NCBI GenBank assembly: GCA_003150235.1
Contig: QAMW01000041.1
Coordinates: 48,832 to 112,831, forward strand
DNA length: 64,000 nt
Origin: Bacteroidales bacterium
GTDB taxonomy: Bacteria; Bacteroidota; Bacteroidia; Bacteroidales; Muribaculaceae
Direction of reading: 5' to 3'
How positions within the stretch are numbered: the stretch's first letter is position 1; each line of letters begins with the position of its first letter. Shown here in pieces: positions 1 to 8,838 of this stretch. The translations under genes and the position numbers were made by a program. A model generated the notes under the pieces. It made no database searches, was not told the origin of the DNA, and saw only the letters and a program-made list of their open reading frames with translations.

Positions 1-945
1 AGAGATGACATCGAAGTTGTCGCTATCAACGACCTTCTTCCCGTTGACTACATGGCTTACATGCTTAAGTATGACACAATGCACGGTCACTTCGACGGCA
101 CTGTTGACTACGACATGGAAAAGAGCCTCCTTATCGTAAACGGCAAGGAAATCCGCGTTACTGCATGCCGCGACCCGAAAGAAATCAACTGGGGCGCTGT
201 TAACGCTGAATACGTTGTTGAGTCAACCGGTCTTTTCCTCACCAAGGAAAAAGCTCAGGCTCACATCGAGGCAGGTGCCAAGTATGTAGTTATGTCAGCT
301 CCTTCAAAGGACGATACCCCCATGTTCGTATGTGGTGTTAACCTTGACAAGTATGTAAAGGGTACTCAGTTTGTATCTAACGCATCTTGCACCACCAACT
401 GTCTTGCTCCTATCACCAAGGTGCTCAACGACAAGTTTGGCGTGGTTGAAGGTCTTATGACTACCGTTCACTCTACTACCGCTACTCAGAAGACTGTTGA
501 CGGTCCCTCTATGAAGGACTGGCGTGGTGGTCGTGCCGCTTCAGGCAACATCATCCCCTCTTCTACAGGTGCTGCTAAGGCTGTAGGTAAAGTTATCCCC
601 GAGCTCAACGGCAAGCTCACCGGTATGTCTATGCGTGTCCCCACTCTCGACGTATCTGTTGTTGACCTTACTGTTAACCTCGCTAAGCCCGCTACTTACG
701 ATGAGATTTGCGCTGCAATGAAGGAAGCTTCTGAAGGCGAACTCAAGGGTGTGCTCGGCTACACTGAGGACGATGTTGTATCAAGTGACTTCCTCGGCGA
801 TCCCCGCACTTCTATCTTCGACAAGAAGGCCGGTATCCAGTTGACTCCGACTTTCGTTAAGATTATCTCTTGGTATGACAACGAGATCGGTTACTCTAAC
901 AAGGTGCTTGACCTCATCGCTCACATGAAGAAAGTTAACGGCTAA
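1..945 (+). CDS. gap: Glyceraldehyde-3-phosphate dehydrogenase, 5' end cut off by the window
   Basis: Glycolytic enzyme of the cytoplasm that oxidises glyceraldehyde-3-phosphate to 1,3-bisphosphoglycerate with NAD. The reading frame is open from base 1 and reads RDDIEVVAINDLL before the first methionine at 52, so the gene starts upstream of the window and base 52 is not its start. The catalytic motif ASCTTNCLAP is present with its active-site Cys. The GRAASGNIIPSSTGAAKAVG segment and the SWYDNEIGYSNKVLDL C-terminus are also intact. A strong hairpin terminator follows the TAA, so this is the last gene of its transcript. Assignment is secure; the number of missing N-terminal residues (probably about 25) is inferred from the usual family length. 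Confidence 0.97.
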   Translation, partial: RDDIEVVAINDLLPVDYMAYMLKYDTMHGHFDGTVDYDMEKSLLIVNGKEIRVTACRDPKEINWGAVNAEYVVESTGLFLTKEKAQAHIEAGAKYVVMSAPSKDDTPMFVCGVNLDKYVKGTQFVSNASCTTNCLAPITKVLNDKFGVVEGLMTTVHSTTATQKTVDGPSMKDWRGGRAASGNIIPSSTGAAKAVGKVIPELNGKLTGMSMRVPTLDVSVVDLTVNLAKPATYDEICAAMKEASEGELKGVLGYTEDDVVSSDFLGDPRTSIFDKKAGIQLTPTFVKIISWYDNEIGYSNKVLDLIAHMKKVNG

Positions 946-971
946 TAAACAGTCGGGATTTCACGACACAA

Positions 972-1005
972 AAGGCTGCGTCAATCTTGATGCAGCCTTC
1001 TTTAT
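972..1005 (+). terminator. Rho-independent terminator of gap
   Basis: The stem AAGGCTGCGTCA (972-983) pairs with TGATGCAGCCTT (988-999) around a short loop, and is followed by a T-rich run. It sits 26 bp after the gap stop codon. Confidence 0.85.
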
Positions 1006-1091
1006 ATCCTGCCTCCTTTTCTTTTATCTATGCTAAATATCATTAAAACACAGAAGAATATAGTTAAAACAATTTAAAATGGGGGGGGTGA

Positions 1092-1121
1092 TTGCAAATA
1101 CAGATTAATTGCTTTATCTTG
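1092..1121 (+). promoter_or_regulatory. Promoter candidate of the secreted protein at 1167, with a G8 tract just upstream
   Basis: A TTG at 1092-1094 and a TATCTTG at 1115-1121 are 20 bp apart, an imperfect match to TTTG-N20-TAnnTTTG. A run of eight G (1081-1088) ends three bases before the -33 element. The match to the -7 consensus lacks one T, so confidence is moderate. Confidence 0.5.
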
Positions 1122-1166
1122 CGCACACTTATCATATAAAAATTTTTATCACCAATTATTTAACAC

Positions 1167-2378
1167 ATGAATAAAAAACTACTTCTTTCAGGAGCGGCAA
1201 TCCTTGCAGCGTCTACAGCAATAGCACAGATTTCTGATACTCCGTCATTTGAGTCAGAAGAAGCTTGTACGCTAAGCGTTGTCCCCGCAGAAATATGCGC
1301 GGGCAATCTTCCACAGGTGGTCATTGTAAACGAAGGCGAAATCACCGTCCTCGACAACAATTTCAAAGAAATCAACCGTTTTTCATTTGATGTACAGACC
1401 GGAAAGCAGACAAATACCTTCTTCACGGCAATTCCCATACTTGAAGTAAGCTATCAAAACGAAGAGCAGATAGCAGCAGGCACAACATTCACGTTTTCCA
1501 CCGCCCTGACATATCTTCAGGAAAATTTCGGCGGAATATCGTTCAAAACTGAAGAACACGGTTCGGAGACATGGTTTATAGAATATTATTGGAATGACTG
1601 GCAATATGGTGAAAACTTCCCACAGACATTCATCATTCTCAAAAGCGACGGGTCACTGTATAGAGTGGTCAGAGAGTACAACGGGACTCCGACAGGATAT
1701 ACCGACACATGGATTGAGGCACCCAACAGCACACCGGAGACAAACGACTTTACCTACGGTGTATCCAAAAACTATTTGTGCATCAACGGTTTTGAGATAT
1801 GTTCCGGAATAACCGTCTCTCAAAAGCTGTTTAACGACGATGACAATTACGAATATCTTGTTCCTGTTCTCACTTCCGGAACCAGAGAAAACTTTTGGGG
1901 AGACTGCATCGACGGTAAATATCAGAACAAGACTGTCACTACAGGTGATTTTGTTACCGGCGTCAAGCTCATGAACGACAAGGGCGCAGTGCTTCAGACA
2001 TTTGATGGAGATGGGAGCTATTCAAACGCATATATCCTCGGCGACAATAAATATATATCCTTTGACGACATGACTTATTACCGTATTTCCGGTAATGGCA
2101 CCGGCGCGCTCACCGAAGTGACTCTTCCTGTCGGCGTGAAAATCTCTCCCCGCGTGGCACAACGCTCCACACCGATTGACATCACTGTGGGCGATGACAC
2201 CACCACCCGCACCGTCAAGGTAATCGGCACAAACGGCATGGTCATGATGACAACCGAGATTCCCGCAGGCATAACCTCTACGTCAATCAACACGTCGCGC
2301 CTCCCTGCAGGCATGTATGTCGTGGCTGTTGACGACGGAAGCAACAATGTCGAAAACTGCAAGATTGTAATACGCTGA
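1167..2378 (+). CDS. Secreted protein of unknown function with T9SS-like C-terminal sorting domain
   Basis: 403 residues. The N-terminus MNKKLLLSGAAILAASTAIAQ is a typical signal peptide with an Ala-X-Ala-like cleavage site. The middle (about residues 25-315) is rich in aromatic and acidic residues with a beta-sheet-like alternation, and matches no family I recognise. The last about 80 residues read like a Por/type IX secretion C-terminal domain: a strand-turn-strand pattern ending TSRLPAGMYVVAVDDGSNN, then CKIVIR. That domain normally directs export across the outer membrane and surface attachment. The gene stands alone between the gap terminator and its own strong terminator at 2406. Sorting by T9SS is inferred from the C-terminal pattern; the function is unknown. 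Confidence 0.75.
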   Translation: MNKKLLLSGAAILAASTAIAQISDTPSFESEEACTLSVVPAEICAGNLPQVVIVNEGEITVLDNNFKEINRFSFDVQTGKQTNTFFTAIPILEVSYQNEEQIAAGTTFTFSTALTYLQENFGGISFKTEEHGSETWFIEYYWNDWQYGENFPQTFIILKSDGSLYRVVREYNGTPTGYTDTWIEAPNSTPETNDFTYGVSKNYLCINGFEICSGITVSQKLFNDDDNYEYLVPVLTSGTRENFWGDCIDGKYQNKTVTTGDFVTGVKLMNDKGAVLQTFDGDGSYSNAYILGDNKYISFDDMTYYRISGNGTGALTEVTLPVGVKISPRVAQRSTPIDITVGDDTTTRTVKVIGTNGMVMMTTEIPAGITSTSINTSRLPAGMYVVAVDDGSNNVENCKIVIR

Positions 2379-2405
2379 TATCACACACCATCCATTTGAA
2401 GACCC

Positions 2406-2448
2406 GAGAGGGCGTAGCAAAGTTTTGCTACGCCCTCTCAGGTTTTCT
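2406..2448 (+). terminator. Rho-independent terminator after the secreted protein
   Basis: A long perfect stem GAGAGGGCGTAGCAAA (2406-2421) pairs with TTTGCTACGCCCTCTC (2424-2439), and is followed by a T-rich tail. Confidence 0.9.
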
Positions 2449-2458
2449 TGCTTGACGC

Positions 2459-2578
2459 TTCAATCGTAAATCTGCATACTTTTCATGCAATTTTTCGATT
2501 CAATCGTAAATCTGCACAATTTTTATGTAATTTTTCGATTTAATCGTAAATCTACATAAATTATTTGCAAATCTCCGA
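2459..2578 (+). repeat. Three tandem 40-bp direct repeats upstream of a DUF4143 ATPase gene
   Basis: Three units of exactly 40 bp lie at 2459-2498, 2499-2538 and 2539-2578. Each begins TTCAATCGTAAATCT (TTTAATCGTAAATCT in the third) and ends in TTTTTCGA, TTTTTCGA or ATCTCCGA. The first two are most alike; the third is diverged and contains the -33 element of the promoter. Arrays like this usually bind protein (iteron or operator). There are no spacers, so it is not a CRISPR. Confidence 0.9.
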
Positions 2579-2595
2579 TTCGAGTATTAACTTTG
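2564..2595 (+). promoter_or_regulatory. Promoter of the DUF4143 ATPase
   Basis: TTTG at 2564-2567 and TAACTTTG at 2588-2595 are separated by 20 bp, a full match to the Bacteroidetes consensus. The -7 box overlaps a TTG that could be read as an upstream start codon, which argues for translation starting at the ATG at 2611. Confidence 0.8.
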
Positions 2596-2610
2596 CAGAA
2601 AAGTAAATGC

Positions 2611-3765
2611 ATGATAACGCGACAGATTACATCCAAAATAGAGACGCTAACCTCAAAATTCCCGATTATCACCCTTACAGGTCCAAGACAGTCGGGAAAA
2701 TCCACGTTGTTACGCAAATGCTTCCCCACCTACAGATATGTGTCACTTGAAAATATAGATATCCGGAATTTTGCAGCATCAGACCCCAATGGATTTATAA
2801 AGACCTATCCTGACCATGTGATAATCGATGAGGCGCAACTTGTCCCGGAACTATTTTCCTACCTCCAGACTCATGTCGACACCACCGAGCGCGAAGGAAT
2901 GTATTTTCTATCCGGTTCAAACAATTTCATGATGATGCAGCGCATAGGGCAATCACTCGCAGGAAGAACAGTCCTGCTCACACTTCTTCCTTTCTCACAC
3001 AGAGAGATGAAAGAAGGTGGGATTTTGCCTGCAACTACAGGTGAAGAGATATTCAAGGGAGGATACCCAAGACTATATGACAAGGACATTTCCCCTACCG
3101 ACTATTACCCGAGCTACATACAGACCTATGTGGAAAGAGATATCAGGCTTCTCAAAAACATCAGCAATCTTGACAAATTCACAAGATTTGTCAAGCTGTG
3201 TGCGGGGCGCATCGGTCAGCTACTTAACTTAGCGTCGCTCGCCAACGAATGCGGAATCGCAGTATCCACAGCAAACGAATGGCTGTCGCTGCTCGAGACA
3301 AGCTATATATGCTATGTACTCCGTCCCGACCACAACAATTTCGCAAAACGGCTCGTAAAAACGCCAAAGCTCTACTTTTACGATACAGGGCTCGCCTGTT
3401 CACTTCTGCAAATCACGTCAGCCGAGCAGCTTTCAACCCACTTTTTACGTGGAGGGCTGTTTGAAAACCTGGTTATCAACGAGTTTATCAAAAGTAGCTA
3501 TAACCGTGGCGAAATTCCCGACCTCTGTTTCTGGAGAGACAGCGCGGGCACCGAGATAGACCTGATAAGCTATACTAACGGCATCCCTCACGCCTACGAA
3601 ATCAAATCGGCAAGCACTTTCTCCCCCGGCTTTTTCAAAAACTTGACAAAATGGGCGAAACTAGCCGGAGTGGAGCCTGACCGGTGCAGCGTCATTTATG
3701 ACGGCGACACATCTATGGCAACAACCCAAGGCGAGATAATCGGCTGGAGAACGCTTGACATCTAA
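2611..3765 (+). CDS. AAA-family ATPase with C-terminal DUF4143 domain
   Basis: 384 residues from the ATG at 2611. An in-frame TTG at 2593 lies inside the -7 box and is rejected as a start, so the leader is only a few bases. An N-terminal AAA_14-type ATPase domain carries Walker A GPRQSGKS (residues 24-31) and Walker B HVIIDEAQ (69-76). The C-terminal half is DUF4143, with LYFYDTGLACSLL and a nuclease-fold-like pattern EIDLISYTNG...AYEIKSAS. The family is common in Bacteroidetes and its role is not established; links to mobile DNA and stress have been suggested. The three 40-bp repeats directly upstream suggest autoregulation. A second, distant family member at 39929 also has a repeat array, so the arrangement is unlikely to be chance. 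Confidence 0.88.
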   Translation: MITRQITSKIETLTSKFPIITLTGPRQSGKSTLLRKCFPTYRYVSLENIDIRNFAASDPNGFIKTYPDHVIIDEAQLVPELFSYLQTHVDTTEREGMYFLSGSNNFMMMQRIGQSLAGRTVLLTLLPFSHREMKEGGILPATTGEEIFKGGYPRLYDKDISPTDYYPSYIQTYVERDIRLLKNISNLDKFTRFVKLCAGRIGQLLNLASLANECGIAVSTANEWLSLLETSYICYVLRPDHNNFAKRLVKTPKLYFYDTGLACSLLQITSAEQLSTHFLRGGLFENLVINEFIKSSYNRGEIPDLCFWRDSAGTEIDLISYTNGIPHAYEIKSASTFSPGFFKNLTKWAKLAGVEPDRCSVIYDGDTSMATTQGEIIGWRTLDI

Positions 3766-3783
3766 GCCTCGGATTACAGAAAA

Positions 3784-3815
3784 AGCGGATGCATCAGAAA
3801 TATGATGCACCCGCT
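3784..3815 (-). terminator. Terminator of the rubrerythrin fusion gene
   Basis: The stem AGCGGATGCATCA (3784-3796) pairs with TGATGCACCCGCT (3803-3815) with one mismatch. Read on the minus strand it is followed by a run of five T, so it mainly serves the minus-strand gene. It may also stop transcripts of the convergent ATPase. Confidence 0.75.
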
Positions 3816-3848
3816 GACTTTATATAGAAACTTGGCGATTGAAATCCA

Positions 3849-5030
3849 TCAATAATTTTCAGCGTGGACTTCAAAATAACTCTGTGAGTGGAAGCATACG
3901 GGACAAACTTCCGGAGCCTCCGTGCCGATGCAGATATGTCCGCAGTTGCGACATTCCCAAACCGTGACACCGCTTTTGCGGAATACTTCCTGAGCCTCGA
4001 CGTTGCGTAACAATGCGCGGTAACGCTCTTCATGATGCTTTTCGATGGCGGCGACTCCGCGGAACTGCTCGGCAAGCTCATGGAAACCCTCCTCATCAGC
4101 TTCGCGGGCAAAGCGGTCATACATATCGGTCCACTCGTAGTTTTCACCATCGGCGGCATGAAGCAGATTTACAGCCGTATCCCGGCTTACGCCTCCCAAT
4201 GCCTTGCACCAGAGTTCGGCATGTTCCTTTTCGTTGTCGGCGGTCTTTAGGAATAGCGCGGCAATCTGTTCGTATCCGTTTTTACGCGCCACAGAAGCGA
4301 AATATGTGTATTTGTTGCGCGCCATGCTTTCGCCCGCAAATGCTTCCTGGAGATTTTTCTCGGTCTTGGTACCGGAATATTGGTTGGTCGGATGGTCGGC
4401 GACATTATCGGTAATCTCCACCTTTTCAAAATCAGAAGCCGGATGCTTGCACACAGGGCATACAAAGTCGGCAGGCAGCTCGTCGCCGACATACTCGTAT
4501 CCGCACACCTTGCAGCGCCATACTGTGTGACCCTGTTGCGATGCCTTGCTTGGTGCCGGTTTCGGTTTGATATATTGCTGATAATAGGAATATGTAGCCG
4601 ACGGCACATCGGAGAATGATTCCATTGCCGTCACCTCACCGATAAACATTATATGTGTACCCAGGTCAACCGTACTTTTCACCTTCACACTGATATATGC
4701 GTTGGTGCCTTCGGTAATCGCCATAGTGCCGTTGGCGACACGCTTACACGCCGTGAAATCCTTGAACTTATCAACATTGCGTCCCGACTGGAACCCGAAA
4801 TGCTGAAAAAGCGAGAAAGGAGCCTTCTCGGTGATTATCGACGCCGTGAACACTTTTGACTTCTGTATCATCTCACATGTGAGATTCAACTTGTTAATGC
4901 ACAACGACACCTGGTTAGGCTCTACTGTCACCTGACCTAAGGTATTTGAAATACAACCGTTATCGCGGCCGTCGACATTTGTCGTGATTACATATAATCC
5001 ATAAGGGATTTTAAACATTGGATTTTCCAT
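3849..5030 (-). CDS. Flavin reductase-rubredoxin-rubrerythrin-rubredoxin fusion (peroxide-scavenging)
   Basis: 393 residues with four modules. Residues 5-155 are an FMN-binding split-barrel flavin reductase (N-terminus FKIPYGLYVITT). Residues 171-204 are a rubredoxin (Cys173/176 and Cys191/194). Residues 223-345 are the diiron rubrerythrin four-helix bundle (AGESMARNKY, EKEHAE, IEKHHEERY). Residues 358-388 are a second rubredoxin (Cys360/363 and Cys376/379). Flavin reductase plus rubredoxin is the layout of high-molecular-weight rubredoxin, an NAD(P)H:rubredoxin reductase. Joined to rubrerythrin it should pass electrons from NAD(P)H via FMN and the rubredoxin to the diiron site and reduce H2O2 in one cytoplasmic polypeptide, which protects this anaerobe. 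A second in-frame ATG at codon 5 could be the true start. Domains are clear; electron flow is inferred. Confidence 0.9.
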   Translation of the reverse strand: MENPMFKIPYGLYVITTNVDGRDNGCISNTLGQVTVEPNQVSLCINKLNLTCEMIQKSKVFTASIITEKAPFSLFQHFGFQSGRNVDKFKDFTACKRVANGTMAITEGTNAYISVKVKSTVDLGTHIMFIGEVTAMESFSDVPSATYSYYQQYIKPKPAPSKASQQGHTVWRCKVCGYEYVGDELPADFVCPVCKHPASDFEKVEITDNVADHPTNQYSGTKTEKNLQEAFAGESMARNKYTYFASVARKNGYEQIAALFLKTADNEKEHAELWCKALGGVSRDTAVNLLHAADGENYEWTDMYDRFAREADEEGFHELAEQFRGVAAIEKHHEERYRALLRNVEAQEVFRKSGVTVWECRNCGHICIGTEAPEVCPVCFHSQSYFEVHAENY

Positions 5031-5462
5031 ACAAAATCTGTTTTTTTGGTTTGAAATTACTTAAATTTTGAGCTATTAAATAAACGATTAAATTTTGAAA
5101 ACATAGTGCACAATTAAGATTACTCGCTATATTATGGGCGCTCAAAACCATTCATAAGGAATAACCTAAATATGTGGTACCCGGCAAAGGTACAATAAAA
5201 TCCGAGAATTGTATTATCCTGTTAAAGCAAAACACGAGACGAGACAAAAAGTTGCATCTTTGAGATAATCAATGCCATATTTCACAGACGCGGAGCGGAG
5301 TTCGACAGGGAATAAATCCTTTCTATATGCTTTCCACCGGCACCGTCTTAAATTATCTCAGCATGTAATACCAGCCATAAAGTTTCTTTCAATGATTCGC
5401 AATCGCGGTTTGTTCACTTCAATGAAAAGTTGTAACTTTGACTGAAAATAACAGCAAAGGAA
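5031..5462. other. Intergenic region between divergent rubrerythrin-fusion and mutS genes
   Basis: 432 bp, AT-rich, with no plausible gene. It holds the mutS promoter (5409-5440). On the minus strand a -7-like box (CAAAGGTA read on plus, 5185-5192) could serve the rubrerythrin fusion and would give a leader of about 150 bases. No repeat or RNA gene was recognised. Confidence 0.6.
5409..5440 (+). promoter_or_regulatory. mutS promoter
   Basis: TTTG at 5409-5412 and TAACTTTG at 5433-5440 are 20 bp apart. The mutS ATG follows 22 bp after the -7 box. Confidence 0.8.
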
Positions 5463-8081
5463 ATGGCTAAAAAAATCGTGGAAACCCCGTTAATGAAGCA
5501 GTATGTCGAGATGAAAGGCAAGCATCCCGACGCAATATTATTGTTTCGCGTCGGCGACTTCTACGAGACATTTTCCGACGATGCCATCATCACCTCCGAG
5601 ATACTCGGCATCACGCTCACGCGCCGTGCCAACGGCGTGTCGCAGTATGTCGAACTTGCCGGGTTCCCTCACCATGCGCTTGATTCCTATCTCCCGAAGC
5701 TGGTAAGAGCGGGCAAGCGCGTGGCTATATGCGAGCAGCTCGAGGACCCGAAACTCACAAAAAAACTGGTAAAGCGCGGCATCACCGAGCTTGTCACGCC
5801 GGGAGTGTCAATCAACGACACGGTGCTAAACCATCGCGAAAACAACTTCCTGTCGGCACTCCATTTCACCCGCAACGGCACTGTCGGAGTGGCGTTTCTC
5901 GACATCTCGACCGGCGAGTTTCTCACCGCCGAGGGCAACGCCGACTATATTGACAAGCTGCTCAACAACTTCGCCCCGAAAGAGGTGTTGGTCGAGCGCG
6001 GCAACCGCAAGCTCCTCGAAGAGACGTTCAACAACCGATATCTTGCCTTTGAGCTTGACGACTGGATATTTACCGAAGAAGCGGCGCTCGACCGCCTGCT
6101 TAAACAATTCGAGACCCGCAACCTCAAAGGCTTCGGCATCCACTCCATGCATGCGGCGATAGTAGCCTCCGGGGCTGTGCTTCACTATCTCGACATAACC
6201 AAACACAGCCAGATAAGCCATATCACCAAGCTGCGCCGCATCGAGGAAGACTCCTACGTAAGGCTCGACAAATTCACAGTGCGCAATCTTGAGCTTATCG
6301 ACAGCATGGGCGAAGAGGGCAAGAGCCTGCTCGGTGTAATCGACCGCACGATTAGCCCTATGGGGGCGCGTCTGCTGCGACGCTGGCTTCTTTTCCCGTT
6401 GAAAGATGTAGCGGCAATCAACCGGCGCCTCGACGTGGTGGAATATTTTTTCCGCCATCCCGACGACCGCGAGGAGCTGAAAGGCTATCTTGAACAGACA
6501 GGCGACCTTGAGCGCATAATCTCTAAGGTAGCGGTAGGTCGCGTGACACCGCGTGAAGTGGTACAGCTGAAAAATGCGCTTACCGCCATTGAACCGATAA
6601 AAACGCTTTGCTGCAACAGTGACCTCGATGCCCTCCGCACTATCGGCGAACAGCTCAATCCCTGTACGCTTATACGCGACCGCATAGCCCGCGAAATTGT
6701 GGATGACGCGCCGATAGCCGTCAACCGCGGCTCGGTGATACGTCCCGGTGTCGACGCGGAGCTTGACGAACTGCGCGAAATCGCTTTTCAGGGCAAGGAT
6801 TATCTGCTGAAAGTGCAGCAGAGAGAGGTACAGGCTACCGGCATATCGAGCCTTAAGATAGGATACAATAATGTGTTCGGCTACTATATCGAGGTGACGA
6901 ACGCCCACAAGTCGAAAGTGCCGCAAGACTGGATACGCAAGCAGACACTTGTCAACGCCGAGCGTTATATCACCCAGGAGCTGAAGGAGTATGAGGAAAA
7001 GATACTCGGCGCACAGGAAAAGATAGCCATCATCGAGACACGCCTCTACAACGAGCTTATAGCCGGACTCACCGAATATATCCCTGCGATACAGCTCGAC
7101 GCGACACTCGTGGCGCGCCTTGACGTGCTTGCCGCCTTCACCCGTGTGGCGATGGAAAACCATTACAACCGCCCGGTGGTCGACGACTCGCTCAACATAG
7201 ATATCGAGGAGGGACGCCACCCCGTGATAGAGCGTCAGCTTCCTCCGGGAGAGCCTTATATCACCAACAGTGTGCATCTGAGCAATACAGGCACACAGAT
7301 TATGATGATTACCGGTCCCAACATGTCGGGTAAATCGGCACTTCTCCGCCAGACGGCGCTAAATGTGATACTCGCCCAGATAGGCAGCTTCGTAGCTGCC
7401 GACAGCGCCCGCATTGGCGTGGTCGACAAGGTGTTTACGCGTGTCGGCGCAAGCGACAATATCTCGCTCGGCGAATCCACATTCATGGTCGAGATGAACG
7501 AGGCGGCATCCATCCTCAACAACATGAGCGAGCGTAGCCTTATCCTCTTTGACGAGCTGGGGCGCGGCACATCGACCTACGACGGCATCTCTATAGCGTG
7601 GGCCATCGTCGAGCATATCCACGAGCACGGGTCAATGCACCCCAAGACACTCTTCGCCACCCACTACCATGAGCTTAACGAGATGGAGGCGAGCTTCAAG
7701 AGGGTGGTCAATTTCAATGTGTCGGTAAAAGAAATCAACGGCAAGGTGGTGTTTCTGCGCAAACTGGCGCGCGGAGGCAGCGAACATAGCTTTGGTATAC
7801 ATGTAGCGAAACTTGCCGGTATGCCGCAGTCAATCGTGCATCGCGCCGACGAGGTGCTTGCCCACCTTGAAAGCAACAACCGCCAGGAGAGCATCGGCAA
7901 AGACCTCTCGACAGTTGCCGGTGAACGCGCAGGCGTACAGCTGTCGTTTTTCCAGCTCGACGACCCTGTGCTCACTCAGATCCGCGATGAAATCATCAAC
8001 ATCGACATCAACAACCTTACCCCGATGGCGGCGCTCAACAAGCTCAACGACATACGCGCCATCATCACCGGAAAAGCATAA
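5463..8081 (+). CDS. mutS: DNA mismatch repair protein MutS
   Basis: 872 residues, the normal length for bacterial MutS. The mismatch-binding N-terminus has the Phe-X-Glu wedge in the segment VGDFYETFSDDA (around residues 30-41). Connector, lever and clamp regions follow. The C-terminal ABC-type ATPase has Walker A TGPNMSGKSALLR at about residues 616-628, Walker B LILFDELGRGTSTYDG and the FATHYHEL switch. MutS recognises mismatches and recruits MutL. The gene is monocistronic, with its own promoter and no partner beside it. Long open frames on the opposite strand within it are codon shadows. Confidence 0.98.
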   Translation: MAKKIVETPLMKQYVEMKGKHPDAILLFRVGDFYETFSDDAIITSEILGITLTRRANGVSQYVELAGFPHHALDSYLPKLVRAGKRVAICEQLEDPKLTKKLVKRGITELVTPGVSINDTVLNHRENNFLSALHFTRNGTVGVAFLDISTGEFLTAEGNADYIDKLLNNFAPKEVLVERGNRKLLEETFNNRYLAFELDDWIFTEEAALDRLLKQFETRNLKGFGIHSMHAAIVASGAVLHYLDITKHSQISHITKLRRIEEDSYVRLDKFTVRNLELIDSMGEEGKSLLGVIDRTISPMGARLLRRWLLFPLKDVAAINRRLDVVEYFFRHPDDREELKGYLEQTGDLERIISKVAVGRVTPREVVQLKNALTAIEPIKTLCCNSDLDALRTIGEQLNPCTLIRDRIAREIVDDAPIAVNRGSVIRPGVDAELDELREIAFQGKDYLLKVQQREVQATGISSLKIGYNNVFGYYIEVTNAHKSKVPQDWIRKQTLVNAERYITQELKEYEEKILGAQEKIAIIETRLYNELIAGLTEYIPAIQLDATLVARLDVLAAFTRVAMENHYNRPVVDDSLNIDIEEGRHPVIERQLPPGEPYITNSVHLSNTGTQIMMITGPNMSGKSALLRQTALNVILAQIGSFVAADSARIGVVDKVFTRVGASDNISLGESTFMVEMNEAASILNNMSERSLILFDELGRGTSTYDGISIAWAIVEHIHEHGSMHPKTLFATHYHELNEMEASFKRVVNFNVSVKEINGKVVFLRKLARGGSEHSFGIHVAKLAGMPQSIVHRADEVLAHLESNNRQESIGKDLSTVAGERAGVQLSFFQLDDPVLTQIRDEIINIDINNLTPMAALNKLNDIRAIITGKA

Positions 8082-8224
8082 ATGAAGCATTGACGTGCCA
8101 CATGGATTATGCAACCGATAAATCCTCCATATAGTTATACGCATACACCTGTCCGTTTCTATACCATACTAAGATTCCGGAAATCCCCCGTCGCTTGGCA
8201 TAGAAAAACTGATGTAGAATTTTA

Positions 8225-8818
8225 TCAGTTAACCAAGCCTTTACCATATAGTCCTATAAGGGTGTCAAAACGATAATTGCTGCAGTTGCGGATTATGCGT
8301 ATAATGTACCCCACATTGGACCCGGTGTTTCTATTTGAAGCGGCATACTCATCAAACGCCTTCCGATTCCATGACAATATTATGGGATGTAAATCTTTAT
8401 CTACTACACTTCCCCGATGGCGCAGCTTGTCCATGTCGGTAACATAATATCCGTTGATGTCAATATTATCTTTGCGCCCGTATTCGGATACAATATACGC
8501 TTTCCCGTTGTGTCGCCATACAGTAATTGCAGCCGAATCCCCATCATTCGGCATGTCAAAAGTGATATATAGAGTGTCAGGGCAAATATCGGAATCCATC
8601 CTGGCAAGTACTGTGGTATGAGTAATAGTCTTGTAAGCGCGGGTAAGTGGCGGTTCGATTTTTCCGATTGGAATAGGCTTCATATCAAATTCCCTGACAA
8701 AAACCTCCTTTACGATTTCCTTAAGCGGCGGCACGGCTCCCTTTGCTCGACGCTGCGCGTCGACACACACCGGCATCATCGCTGCCATCACTAAAATCAA
8801 AACCAATAATCGCTTCAT
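8225..8818 (-). CDS. Secreted or periplasmic protein of unknown function
   Basis: 197 residues. A strong signal peptide, MKRLLVLILVMAAMMPVCVDAQ, is followed by a basic linker and then a mixed alpha/beta region with no motif I recognise. The mature protein has a repeated style of short beta strands (TLYITFDMP, AITVWRHNGKAYIVSEYG), suggesting a small beta-sandwich or barrel. The next gene upstream on the same strand (8839-9222) ends only 20 bp before it, so the two are probably co-transcribed. No function is proposed. Confidence 0.65.
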   Translation of the reverse strand: MKRLLVLILVMAAMMPVCVDAQRRAKGAVPPLKEIVKEVFVREFDMKPIPIGKIEPPLTRAYKTITHTTVLARMDSDICPDTLYITFDMPNDGDSAAITVWRHNGKAYIVSEYGRKDNIDINGYYVTDMDKLRHRGSVVDKDLHPIILSWNRKAFDEYAASNRNTGSNVGYIIRIIRNCSNYRFDTLIGLYGKGLVN

Positions 8819-8838
8819 ATCAAGATTTTTAAATCAGT

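Noticed and set aside
2459..2578. CRISPR array or plasmid origin
   Set aside because: The 40-bp units have no spacers and no replication initiator gene is adjacent; the downstream gene is a DUF4143 ATPase on a chromosome-like background.
5826..7277. A 483-codon open frame on the minus strand inside mutS
   Set aside because: It lies entirely opposite mutS, has no promoter or family-like sequence, and its composition mirrors mutS codon bias.
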